Shown piece by piece: positions 17,868 to 24,991 of a stretch of DNA of 51,573 nucleotides. Below the pieces are notes generated by a model. It ran no database searches, was not told where the DNA came from, and saw nothing but the letters and a program-made list of their open reading frames with translations. The stretch is from Gemmatimonadota bacterium (GTDB taxonomy: Bacteria; Gemmatimonadota; Gemmatimonadetes; Gemmatimonadales; Gemmatimonadaceae), in assembly GCA_002737115.1 (NCBI GenBank), contig NSHR01000013.1, forward strand, positions 1-51,573, written 5' to 3'. The stretch's first letter is position 1; the number at the start of each line of letters is the position of its first letter. A program made the position numbers and the translations under genes.

Positions 17868-20051
17868 CTACGGTGCCACGCTCCACCGCCACCGCAGTCC
17901 GACGTAGAACTGCCGAGCGAACGCCGGCGTCCATAAGTTGGGCTGCTGGTTAAGCAGATTGTTCACGCCACCCGAGACTTCCAGTTCGCGCGTCACCGCC
18001 AGCCGCAGCTGCGCATCGACCGACAGCAGCGCACCCTGACGTCCGATCACGCCGCTCTCGGTCGAGAACGGTCCGGTAATCGGCGCGCCGCTCGGGATGC
18101 CGACGAGCGGCGCATTGCCGGTGTAGCGCACCGAGGCATCGGTCGAGAGCCCTTGGCGCACCGTCCACTCACGGGCTACCCGAAGTCGCGCCGTGTGCGA
18201 CGCACGCCGACTCAGCGGTAACCCTGAGTTGAGGTCGCGCGCGCGCAGGAAGTCGTAGCCCACCGTGACGTCTGTGGCACCGGCCGTCACGCGCGCGTTG
18301 GATTCCACGCCCTGGGTGCGGGCACGCGCCACGTTCACGTAGCGGTACGACTGAAATCCCGCCGCGTTGTCCCCCTCGTATCGCCAATCAACAAGTCCTG
18401 ACACGTCATTGCGGTATCCTTCTACATCGAATGACAGCCTCGTGCTCGGCGCCCACGTCCCACCCAGGCTCGTGCTCCACGACGACTCTGGCAGCAGATC
18501 TGGATTCCCCGTGAGCGTGTAGCCGCCCGCCGGATTCGTAAACGTATAGCGGATCTCCTTGAAGCCCGGCGCGCGGAATCCACGCGCCACGTTGCTGCGC
18601 AATCGCACGCTCGACGAGGTCTGCCACGCCACGCCGAATGACGGATTGGTGCTGCTGCCCCAGAGCGTGCTGCTGGTGTGCCGCGCGCCCGCCGTCATCA
18701 ACACATTGCCAAGGGTCCACGAATCGCGCGCGAACAGCTCGGTGATCTGTTCGTCGGCACGGTCGCCGGTGACTTTCTGTGGAGCCACGAGCGTGCGATG
18801 GGAACGCTGCGCGCCCACGTCGATCGCATGCGCGCCCGCCACACGCGTGTAGGACAGCAGATAGCGACCCTGCCGTTCACGCTGCTCGAGTGAGTCAGCG
18901 GAGTCTTTGATCGGCAGGAGCCCGCGCGACTGGCGGTATTGATACACGAAACGCTGCTCGAAGGCGCGCGCCCGGATGTTGCCACCGAGCAGCGGACCAC
19001 GCACTTCGGCAAAGCCCTGCCCGCCCCGATTGTCGATGAAGCCGTTGAATGCCGCATCCACCGGAAAGCGCTGACGCTCCTGCGATCCCTGCATATCGAG
19101 CCGGAGCGCCCAGCGGTCGGTCAGTGCATAACGGAAGTCCGTGCGCACATCATAGATGCGATTAAACGTCGAGCCGATCGCGTTATAGCCGGTCACGCGA
19201 TCGGATTGACGCCACCCGCCGTTCACGCGGTATCCGAATTTCCCGACCGTTTGGCTCACGCCCGCCGACGACTCCTGTCGTCCCAATCCGCCTTCGCGCG
19301 CCAGCGCGTCGAAGGTCAGTCGCGGAGTAGGTGCCGCCTGTACGATGTTGATCACCCCACCCAACGCGTCGCTGCCGAACTCCACGCTCGATGGTCCCTT
19401 GGTCACTTCGATGCGCTCGGTGGCGATCGTGCTCAACCGGCCGATGTCTCGGCTCTCGATGAGTGCACCAGGTACCGGCTCGCCATCGATCAGCACCAAT
19501 ACCCGCGAATCATCGAAGCCGCGAATGGAGATCGACGTCTTCGAGGGCGGCGCGGGCAGCTCCTGCAGCCCCGGCAACTGCCGCAGCAGCTGATTGGCCG
19601 ACACCGCCGCAACGGCATCAATTTCCTCGCGACCGATGACGGTCACGCTGCGCGGTGATTCGCTGGCGCGGATCACGCGCTGTCCCATTGTAGTCGTGAA
19701 CACGGGGAGCACCGTGGCCAAGGCCACCAGTCGCACCACCGGCGTGCTGCTCTGGACCACCGTCCGTAATTCGGCGAAGCCAAGCGCCCGTATGATCAGG
19801 GAATCCCCAACCGCCGCCGTCACGCGAAACGTGCCACGTCCGTCGGAGCGCGTCCGCATACCGGTGCGCGGCACGCGCACGTCCGCCGATAACACCGGCG
19901 CCCCGTCGGCCTTGCCCAGTACGGTGCCGTACACCGAACCCGTGCCCCCGCCCTGCGCGCGTGCCGGTCCGCCAGACACGACGGCCAGCAACAGCGCGCC
20001 GCACAGCGGCATCATCCGACGCGACATCGCGGTGCGCCGGCCATCACTCAT
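17868..20051 (-). CDS. TonB-dependent outer-membrane receptor (HmuR-type partner)
   Basis: 727 residues. A signal peptide (MMPLCGALLLAVVSGGPARA) is followed by a carboxypeptidase-regulatory-like beta domain (GTGSVYGTVLGKADGAPV, about 35-110). Next come a plug (SVTVIGREEIDAVAAVSANQ, SISIRGFDDSRVLVLIDGEP, VEFGSDALGGVINIV) and a 22-strand-type barrel ending YVGLRWRWSVAP with the usual aromatic C-terminus. It moves a ligand across the outer membrane using TonB energy; a tonB gene lies at 33.6-34.3 kb. Its ATG overlaps the stop of the HmuY-like gene (ATGA), so the two proteins are made together. Haem as ligand is inferred from the HmuY pairing. Confidence 0.88.
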   Translation of the reverse strand: MSDGRRTAMSRRMMPLCGALLLAVVSGGPARAQGGGTGSVYGTVLGKADGAPVLSADVRVPRTGMRTRSDGRGTFRVTAAVGDSLIIRALGFAELRTVVQSSTPVVRLVALATVLPVFTTTMGQRVIRASESPRSVTVIGREEIDAVAAVSANQLLRQLPGLQELPAPPSKTSISIRGFDDSRVLVLIDGEPVPGALIESRDIGRLSTIATERIEVTKGPSSVEFGSDALGGVINIVQAAPTPRLTFDALAREGGLGRQESSAGVSQTVGKFGYRVNGGWRQSDRVTGYNAIGSTFNRIYDVRTDFRYALTDRWALRLDMQGSQERQRFPVDAAFNGFIDNRGGQGFAEVRGPLLGGNIRARAFEQRFVYQYRQSRGLLPIKDSADSLEQRERQGRYLLSYTRVAGAHAIDVGAQRSHRTLVAPQKVTGDRADEQITELFARDSWTLGNVLMTAGARHTSSTLWGSSTNPSFGVAWQTSSSVRLRSNVARGFRAPGFKEIRYTFTNPAGGYTLTGNPDLLPESSWSTSLGGTWAPSTRLSFDVEGYRNDVSGLVDWRYEGDNAAGFQSYRYVNVARARTQGVESNARVTAGATDVTVGYDFLRARDLNSGLPLSRRASHTARLRVAREWTVRQGLSTDASVRYTGNAPLVGIPSGAPITGPFSTESGVIGRQGALLSVDAQLRLAVTRELEVSGGVNNLLNQQPNLWTPAFARQFYVGLRWRWSVAP

Positions 20052-21124
20052 CGAATGCGGGCGTAACGAATGGTCGGAAAGCCCGCGACACCAGTGTTGC
20101 TGTAGTAGTCGGTGATCTGGAGCTTATAGACGCGCGTGCCCGACTTCACGAGGTAGGTGTTGAACGCGGCGTGCAGGCGGTCGTTCCCCTGCAGGTTGTA
20201 GCGGAAGGGCGCGCTCTTATCGAGCACCGAGTTCGCGATCGGTCCGACCAGCGTGGACAGGAACGTGGCGTACTGCGGCGCATCGCTGGCGATCGTGGCG
20301 TTGGCGAAGGCCGGCGATGTCGGTCCCGGATAGGTCCCGGCGCTGCAGGCGACATTCGGTACCAGCGAGAGCTGATTCGCCGCGGGATTGAACTCGAGAT
20401 CCCAGTTACAGCCGGCGCCGGTCACCACCGCATTGGTGGCGAGGCTTACGCGGCGGATACCATTCGCCGGCACAATCGCCAGCGTCTGCACCGCCCCGAG
20501 CGTGGAGCCAGTCTGCAGGCGCGACTCGAGATACAACGTGTCGACGGCAAACATCTGCGTGAACTTGATGCGCGTAGCGCGGAACACGGCAAAGCTGCCG
20601 TTGGCCAGGCGCAGCTTCCAATAGTTCGCCGGGTTGGCCGTTGGGATACCACTCAGGTTCAAGTAGCCCTGCTTATTCTCGGTCAGCCGGTCGGTTTGGA
20701 ACTGACTGTCGGCGGGAATCTGGGCGGCGCGCACCGCGTCGAAGGCGGAGAGCGTCGCGGCCGGCGTAAAGGCCAGCACCTGCGCGTCAGTGGCCGTTTT
20801 GTTGTTGTCGAGGGCAAAGCCGAGCACGTTCTTGCTGGTGGCGCCGCCCACAACCGGTGAGTTCAGACGCACCTCGTACCGGCGGAAGGCCAGATCCCAG
20901 TCGCCGGTACGCGGCACCAGAGCGCCCGACGCGAAACTGAAGTACACGAGGGTGTCCGTGCTGCTCGCGTTGAGCGGCCCGAACGACACGACTTCATTCA
21001 CGGCCGGCTCCGGCGTGCCCGTCCCGGGGCCCGTGGCGTTCGACTCGCCTTCACACGCGCTGAGGATGGCGAGGGACGCGAGAGAGGCGAGGGACAACAG
21101 CGTCCCCGTAATCATCGTTTTCAT
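20048..21124 (-). CDS. HmuY-like haem-binding lipoprotein
   Basis: 358 residues. The lipoprotein signal (MKTMITGTLLSLASLASLAI, then LSAC) gives a lipobox with Cys24 as the lipidated residue, so a membrane-anchored surface or periplasmic protein. HmuY-family features are GDWDLAFRRYEVRLNSPVV (about 78-96) and the C-terminal RVYKLQITDYYSNTG followed by PTIRYARI. A second Trp-Asp-Leu block (NWDLEFNP) suggests an internal repeat of the fold. HmuY of Porphyromonas captures haem and hands it to the receptor HmuR. Here the next gene, overlapped by 4 bases, is a TonB-dependent receptor, supporting the same role. The ATG at 21124 is chosen over a GTG five codons upstream because it gives the normal lipoprotein signal length. 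Confidence 0.82.
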   Translation of the reverse strand: MKTMITGTLLSLASLASLAILSACEGESNATGPGTGTPEPAVNEVVSFGPLNASSTDTLVYFSFASGALVPRTGDWDLAFRRYEVRLNSPVVGGATSKNVLGFALDNNKTATDAQVLAFTPAATLSAFDAVRAAQIPADSQFQTDRLTENKQGYLNLSGIPTANPANYWKLRLANGSFAVFRATRIKFTQMFAVDTLYLESRLQTGSTLGAVQTLAIVPANGIRRVSLATNAVVTGAGCNWDLEFNPAANQLSLVPNVACSAGTYPGPTSPAFANATIASDAPQYATFLSTLVGPIANSVLDKSAPFRYNLQGNDRLHAAFNTYLVKSGTRVYKLQITDYYSNTGVAGFPTIRYARIR

Positions 21125-21284
21125 AAAAGTAGAGAGCACAGCAGAGGTTCAACTACGTAAGGCAGCACCGACGGAGATCGCCCGCCCGTGCGCACGAGTG
21201 CACAGTATCCCGCGACGCACGGCAGCTGCATTCGTATTTCTAACGAGGTGAGCGTGCAGGAATCCTTGCGTTACTCTTGACGGC

Positions 21285-22058
21285 ATGAGCACACCGATTC
21301 TCTCCGAGCGCCCCGTTGTCGTCATCACGGGGGCGAGTGGCGGCATTGGGGCCGCGCTGGCGCGTCGTGTCGCGCCCACGCACGCCTTGTCCCTCGTCGC
21401 GCGACGCCACGCGGAACTCACGCACGTGGGCGAGCAGCAGACCGCTTCCATTGGAACGCCGGTCCTGACCATTCGCGCGGATGTCACAAGTCGCGCCGAG
21501 GTCAAGCGCATCGTGCGTGAAACGCTGGCACGCTTCGGACGCATCGATGCGTGGGTGAACAATGTGGGTCAAGGGATCACCCGCATGCCGAGCGAACTCA
21601 CCGACGACGACATTGACGACATGATGCGCATCAATGTGAAGTCGGCGCTCTATGGGATGCAGGAGATCCTGCCGCACTTCCAGGCCGTCGGACGCGGACA
21701 CGTGGTCAATGTCTCATCCATGCTCGGGCGCGCCCCCTTCGCCCTGCAGCGCTCGGCCTACAGTGCGGCCAAGCATTTCCTGAACGCGCTCACGGCGAAT
21801 TTCCGGACCGAGGTGCAGGCCACGTACCCCGAGATTCAGGTCTCCCTGATCTCCCCGGGGGTCGTGCGCACGGAATTCGGCCTCAACGCCCTCCACGGCG
21901 GCATCGACTCTCGGCAGCTGCCCGAGTCGCAGAGCGCCGACGAGGTGGCGGCCATCATCGCCGCCGTCCTCGCCGATCGCCGCCCGGACGTCTACACGCG
22001 CACCGGATCGGCCGCGCGGATCGCCGGCCTGTACGCGTCGATCGGCGTAGACCCCTAG
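21285..22058 (+). CDS. short-chain dehydrogenase/reductase (classical SDR)
   Basis: 257 residues; cytoplasmic NAD(P)-dependent oxidoreductase. All classical signatures are intact: TGASGGIG (15-22), the NNVG segment (92-95, Gly for Ala-Gly variants), Ser 144/145, and YSAAK with Tyr159 and Lys163. The Arg40-Arg41 pair after the second strand (LVARRHAEL) suggests NADP(H). After the active site SLISPGVVRTEFGLNAL matches the PG motif. Substrate not predictable. Monocistronic by context, divergent from the HmuY operon across 160 bases in which I saw no convincing promoter or Fur-type operator. Unlike the thrC-linked SDR, this one should be active. Confidence 0.9.
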   Translation: MSTPILSERPVVVITGASGGIGAALARRVAPTHALSLVARRHAELTHVGEQQTASIGTPVLTIRADVTSRAEVKRIVRETLARFGRIDAWVNNVGQGITRMPSELTDDDIDDMMRINVKSALYGMQEILPHFQAVGRGHVVNVSSMLGRAPFALQRSAYSAAKHFLNALTANFRTEVQATYPEIQVSLISPGVVRTEFGLNALHGGIDSRQLPESQSADEVAAIIAAVLADRRPDVYTRTGSAARIAGLYASIGVDP

Positions 22059-22065
22059 GCGCCAG

Positions 22066-22262
22066 TCACGGGACCGACGGCCCGACCAGGAGCGCCTCGC
22101 CGTCGCCTTCGACCGCTTCAATCAGCCCATCATCGACGGCGGCCAAGGCCGGCGGTGGGGAAAACACGTATTTGTTGAAAGACAATTTATGTGATCAAAG
22201 GTCAAACCAGAGCGCACCGTCCGAGGCCGCCAATTCGGCCGCGGTGAGCAGCGGGCCTGCCG
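22066..22262 (-). pseudogene. possible remnants of a minus-strand gene
   Basis: Two short segments have host-like codon use on the minus strand. One (22167 to 22066, GTG to TGA, 33 codons) reads FSPPPALAAVDDGLIEAVEG and ends LLVGPSVP. The other (about 22262 to 22195) reads GPLLTAAELAASDGALWFDL and then stops. They are in different frames and are separated by about 30 AT-rich bases (around 22168-22197). This pattern fits a broken gene with degenerate bases between intact pieces. I do not recognise the family. Confidence 0.35.
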
Positions 22263-22345
22263 TTCATTACTTAATACATCAGGTGAGGTCTATTTACGTA
22301 AATCTTTGCAATTAAAGAATTTAGTAATGTATATAGAACCTTTAC
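22261..22345. other. AT-rich block, possible DNA-unwinding element
   Basis: About 85 bases dominated by A and T in an otherwise GC-rich chromosome, with runs such as TTACTTAATACATC, the palindrome TTTACGTAAA, and TTAGTAATGTATATAG. It lies about 300 bases from the DnaA-box cluster. Low duplex stability here is evident; an unwinding role is inference. Confidence 0.45.
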
Positions 22346-22550
22346 TCCCAGCCAGGATGACTGGGGTATCGAGCCCTTCGCGGGTGATGCGTTCATCGAT
22401 CAAGACGCGCGTAGAGATTGGCGTGACGTGTTTGCCGCCGATCATCCTCGTACCGTTCGTGTACTCCGCGTTGCGCGGGTCCCGGTACAGGCGTCGATGC
22501 CGAGCCGCAGGCAATAGCAGGGCGATGTGCGTCCCACGGAGTTCATGCAT
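22290..22550 (-). CDS. small unrecognised protein, possibly a gene fragment
   Basis: 86 residues if read from the ATG at 22550 (MHELRGTHIALLLPAARHRR). Codons from about 22600 to 22345 have the strong G/C third-position bias of real genes, beginning a little upstream of this ATG (FRAGSRTFLVSPV), so the true start may be a GTG near 22562 or the gene may be cut at its 5' end. The last ~18 codons (SIYITKFFNCKDLRK) are AT-rich and look like read-through into noncoding DNA. Faint resemblances (an NGT motif as in FHA domains; HELRGTH as in tyrosine recombinases) are too weak to use. A TATAAT lies at 22599-22604 on this strand. Confidence 0.4.
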   Translation of the reverse strand: MHELRGTHIALLLPAARHRRLYRDPRNAEYTNGTRMIGGKHVTPISTRVLIDERITREGLDTPVILAGSKGSIYITKFFNCKDLRK

Positions 22551-22647
22551 CACCGGCGACACCAGGAAGGTGCGCGACCCAGCGCGAAATCCGGCCGAAT
22601 TATAGTGTGAGCAAGCAATTGAAAAGCATTTTTGTGATAACCCGGTG

Positions 22648-22783
22648 TGTGGATAACAAACCGAACTGCACCGCAAAACCACGGGGGGTCACAGAACCAG
22701 TTGTCCACAACGGCGCCGAGGCGATCCTCGCGCTCAATAGGCACTTACCAAGTTATCCACATCATTATCAACGCCTATCCACA
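22648..22783. other. cluster of four DnaA-box-like 9-mers; candidate replication origin
   Basis: TTATCCACA occurs exactly at 22753-22761 (+) and at 22648-22656 (-, seen as TGTGGATAA). One-mismatch forms are TTGTCCACA at 22701-22709 (+) and CTATCCACA at 22775-22783 (+). Another CTATCCACA lies at 22981-22989 inside the next gene. The E. coli consensus is TTWTNCACA. Four sites within 136 bases of noncoding DNA beside an AT-rich block is the arrangement expected of oriC. No dnaA, dnaN, rpmH, parAB or mnmG gene is in the window, so a DnaA-titrating or reactivating locus is an alternative. Confidence 0.55.
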
Positions 22784-22815
22784 TATAGATCAATAACTTA
22801 GCGATATGGATCGTA

Positions 22816-22844
22816 TTGCGCGAGCGCGTGGATCGTCATAACAT
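22816..22844 (+). promoter_or_regulatory. possible sigma70-type promoter
   Basis: TTGCGC at 22816-22821, a 17-base spacer and TAACAT at 22839-22844. It lies about 70 bases upstream of the ATG at 22917 and immediately beyond the DnaA boxes. Matches to consensus are partial. Confidence 0.3.
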
Positions 22845-22916
22845 CTGCGCCCACGGCTGATCCGACGCAAGTTGAAATGCCGGTGCTCACGTTTCTGCCT
22901 CTACTGGAAAACGCCC

Positions 22917-23330
22917 ATGCACGTCGTCGCCTGTAACGCCCCGCTCGGTACGATCGATCCGGCTCCGCTCACATCCCTGCCTATCCACATGGACATGGAT
23001 AGTGGCCGGATGACCGCGTTCTGGACCAGCGACGATCAGTATCTGGTGTGCGTCGAGGACATGACCGGGACGGCCTGGTATCGCATTGAGGCCGACGCCG
23101 CGGCACCGGCTTCCGATGAGGCCACGCGCATCGCGATCGGTGCCATGATGGCCGACATCCTTCCTCTCGGGGCAGGACGCATTGCGTTTCCGGTGGGCAG
23201 CAGCGGACGGCGCGTGTACCGCGTCTGGCGCGCCGCCAAGGGCAAGGGCGTTGCCATGAACACCGCCAACAGCGGTCGGACTAGAATCCTGGGAGTTCTA
23301 GCTGCGCGGTCACGCCGCCTGCCAGCGTAA
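22917..23330 (+). CDS. uncharacterised protein beside the DnaA-box region
   Basis: 137 residues; not recognised. Codon use is clearly that of a real gene from the ATG at 22917 (MHVVACNAPLGTIDP). The centre reads FWTSDDQYLVCVEDMTGTAW (about 41-60), suggestive of a small beta-rich domain, and the C-terminal third is Arg/Lys-rich (RVYRVWRAAKGKG, ARSRRLPA). No signal peptide or membrane segment. An overlapping short frame from an ATG at 22877 (MPVLTFLPLLENAHARRRL) also has reasonable codons and could be an upstream peptide or an earlier start in a shifted frame. Its last 50 bases overlap the end of the convergent gene that follows. Confidence 0.6.
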   Translation: MHVVACNAPLGTIDPAPLTSLPIHMDMDSGRMTAFWTSDDQYLVCVEDMTGTAWYRIEADAAAPASDEATRIAIGAMMADILPLGAGRIAFPVGSSGRRVYRVWRAAKGKGVAMNTANSGRTRILGVLAARSRRLPA

Positions 23331-24222
23331 CGCCGGCCGCTTGCATCCACGCCAGCAAGACGTCCTGTCCATGATCGCCAGCCATGGCGGAGCGCGCCGC
23401 GCTCAGGTGCAGCTTGAACTCGCCCGACACGTCGGGAAGAGTACGCCGCAGCACGGCTACCGTGAGCAGCTCCGTTGCGTCAGCCAGATGGCGGATTGCG
23501 AACTCGTTCATCCGGGCACGCAACGCCGCCGTATTCAAAACCGGGCCCTCGACCGGGACCTCGTAATCGGCCCGACGCTCCCGGAATGCCGCCAGACGAC
23601 TGCGCGTCGCGGACAGCATCGGCAGCTCCTCGGCGGCGTGATCGGCGTGCGCTGCGACCGGAGCACCCATCAAGCCCAGCCAAGCCATCCACAGGGTGCC
23701 GCGGGCGTATGCTTCCCAGGGCTCGTGCTCGAGTTGGGACGCCGCCTGATGGACGGTTTCGGTGACGTGATGACGGACCTCCCACCAGCGGATGTACGCG
23801 TCGGTCTGCCGCGACACCAGCGCCAGGGCACCCAGCTTCAGCGCCCACTTGACGGCCGATTCCCCCTCGTCGGTGGGCGGCCGGAGTGCCGCCGAACAGC
23901 GGAAGGCACGAGCCGCCCCGAGCGACAGGACGGCCTGCGCGAGGTCGCGACCAGCACTGGGCGCCGGTTGCAGCGCGGCGTCGAGTTGACCGAGGGCGGC
24001 CAGCTCGTAGGCCGTGCCAAGCAGGGCCAGTCCGTCAGCGATTGGTTCGCCAAGCCCGTCTCCGGGGCGAAGGGCCGCCGCGTCAGCCCGCTCCAACAGC
24101 AGGGCCCGTCGCTCGAGGGGAATCGCGGCGACGGCCCAGTGCTCGTCGAGGGTCGTTCTGGCAAGCTCCGCCAGATTCCTCGCCGCAAGATCTCGTTCCG
24201 CTACGGGGGTGAGGACCTGCAT
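23281..24222 (-). CDS. uncharacterised Ala-rich helical protein
   Basis: 313 residues, start at the ATG at 24222 because a strong GGAGGAGG lies just upstream. The in-frame extension to 24426 is Arg/Ser-rich and unlike coding. The protein is Ala/Leu-rich and appears almost wholly alpha-helical, with no signal peptide. Noticeable segments are AYIRWWEVRHHVTETVHQAA (about 160-180) and ARGTLWMAWLGLMGAPVAAH. No catalytic motif recognised. Its stop (23281) is inside the short inverted repeat CTAGAA...TTCTAG (23281-23301) and it overlaps the convergent gene by 50 bases. Function unknown. Confidence 0.65.
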   Translation of the reverse strand: MQVLTPVAERDLAARNLAELARTTLDEHWAVAAIPLERRALLLERADAAALRPGDGLGEPIADGLALLGTAYELAALGQLDAALQPAPSAGRDLAQAVLSLGAARAFRCSAALRPPTDEGESAVKWALKLGALALVSRQTDAYIRWWEVRHHVTETVHQAASQLEHEPWEAYARGTLWMAWLGLMGAPVAAHADHAAEELPMLSATRSRLAAFRERRADYEVPVEGPVLNTAALRARMNEFAIRHLADATELLTVAVLRRTLPDVSGEFKLHLSAARSAMAGDHGQDVLLAWMQAAGVTLAGGVTAQLELPGF

Positions 24223-24565
24223 GCAGCCTCCTCCAGTGGAGCGCTCGAACCCTTCCCTGTCCGACACCCGGCGTGGTGCGGGAACAGGCCTCAGAGCGCT
24301 GATCGAAGCACCCGTCGACGACGACCGGGTGACCGATCGCAACCGTTCTGCTCCGCGCCGACGCTGTCCTAGGCGCCCGTTCGGCACCGGAAAACGGCCG
24401 AACCACGAAGCAACTGTAGTAAACAACGCTATAGCATGCGGTTATCTCGGCTTCGCCGCATCGCCACCACTGTCGCATTTATGTAACAGCTCCGTTCCTG
24501 TCAAGAGTCAACTCGGGCAAATCCCGTGTAAACCCCTGTCAGACGGCACTTTCCGGAGATTTCGC
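24223..24565. other. 343-base intergenic region
   Basis: Separates the divergent genes at 24222 (-) and 24566 (+). The part next to 24222 is GC-rich with no convincing gene; 24410-24520 is AT-richer and holds a possible minus-strand promoter. No DnaA boxes or RNA gene seen. Confidence 0.5.
24476..24504 (-). promoter_or_regulatory. possible sigma70-type promoter on the minus strand
   Basis: TTGACA (plus-strand TGTCAA at 24499-24504), a 17-base spacer and TAAATG (24476-24481). The -35 is perfect, the -10 weak. It would give a leader of roughly 240 bases to the gene starting at 24222. Confidence 0.3.
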
Positions 24566-24991
24566 GTGGGATTTGAGTCATCGCATGGGGCGCGGCGCCG
24601 ATTGGCCGCTCTGGCATCGAGCAATGGACGGGTACAGGAAGCCCTGTCGGCGTCGGCGTTTTCTGGGTTCTGGGGCAACACGTCTCAGGAGGAATCGCGC
24701 CAGGACCGGGAAGCGCCGTTGAGCTCCGGCGCCGAGCTCGGCGCGAGCCAGGGCGGAGCGAACGGCAGCGCGCTCGTGCGCCACCTGGACGATCTGGCGC
24801 AGGACATCGTGGCGATCCCGGGGGCCGGGGGTGCCCTTCTCGCCGCCTATGCGGCACAGGCCCGCGCCCTCGCGATGGTGGTTGAAGCCGCCAAGCGGGC
24901 CGGGAGTGCTCCCCTACCCGCCTCCGTCCTCACGGCTGCGCAAGACGCCCTCTCGGCCCCGTCGCCCATGCCACGGCTGGTGATCGGGTGA
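24566..24991 (+). CDS. uncharacterised small protein
   Basis: 141 residues from a GTG at 24566 with a GGAGA seven bases upstream. Codon use is moderately biased at the start and strongly so after about 24690. The N-terminal half is Ser/Gly-rich and probably disordered (SGAELGASQGGANGS). The C-terminal half is Ala-rich helix (LVRHLDDLAQDIVAIPGAGG, then AAYAAQARALAMVVEAAKRA). No signal peptide or membrane segment. Its TGA overlaps the GTG start of the next gene by four bases (GTGA at 24988-24991), so the pair is translationally coupled. Not recognised. Confidence 0.6.
   Translation: MGFESSHGARRRLAALASSNGRVQEALSASAFSGFWGNTSQEESRQDREAPLSSGAELGASQGGANGSALVRHLDDLAQDIVAIPGAGGALLAAYAAQARALAMVVEAAKRAGSAPLPASVLTAAQDALSAPSPMPRLVIG

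Larger units (their letters stand above)
22059..22916. other. 858-base AT-rich interval with DnaA boxes and gene fragments
   Basis: This is the longest stretch without a solid gene. It contains an AT-rich block around 22261-22345, four DnaA-box-like 9-mers between 22648 and 22783, and short GC-rich segments on the minus strand whose third positions look coding (22066-22167, 22195-22262, 22345-22600). Base composition swings sharply between these blocks, unlike the rest of the window. The parts are listed separately. Confidence 0.7.

Noticed and set aside
22290-22600. FHA domain or tyrosine-recombinase fragment on the minus strand
   Set aside because: An NGT and a HELRGTH motif hint at each, but the surrounding conserved residues of neither family are present.
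22981-22989. Fifth DnaA-box-like 9-mer (CTATCCACA)
   Set aside because: Lies inside a well-supported coding sequence and has a mismatch; not counted in the cluster.
23341-24372. 343-codon open frame on the plus strand
   Set aside because: Antisense to the Ala-rich unknown gene, which has the strong ribosome site and better codon pattern.
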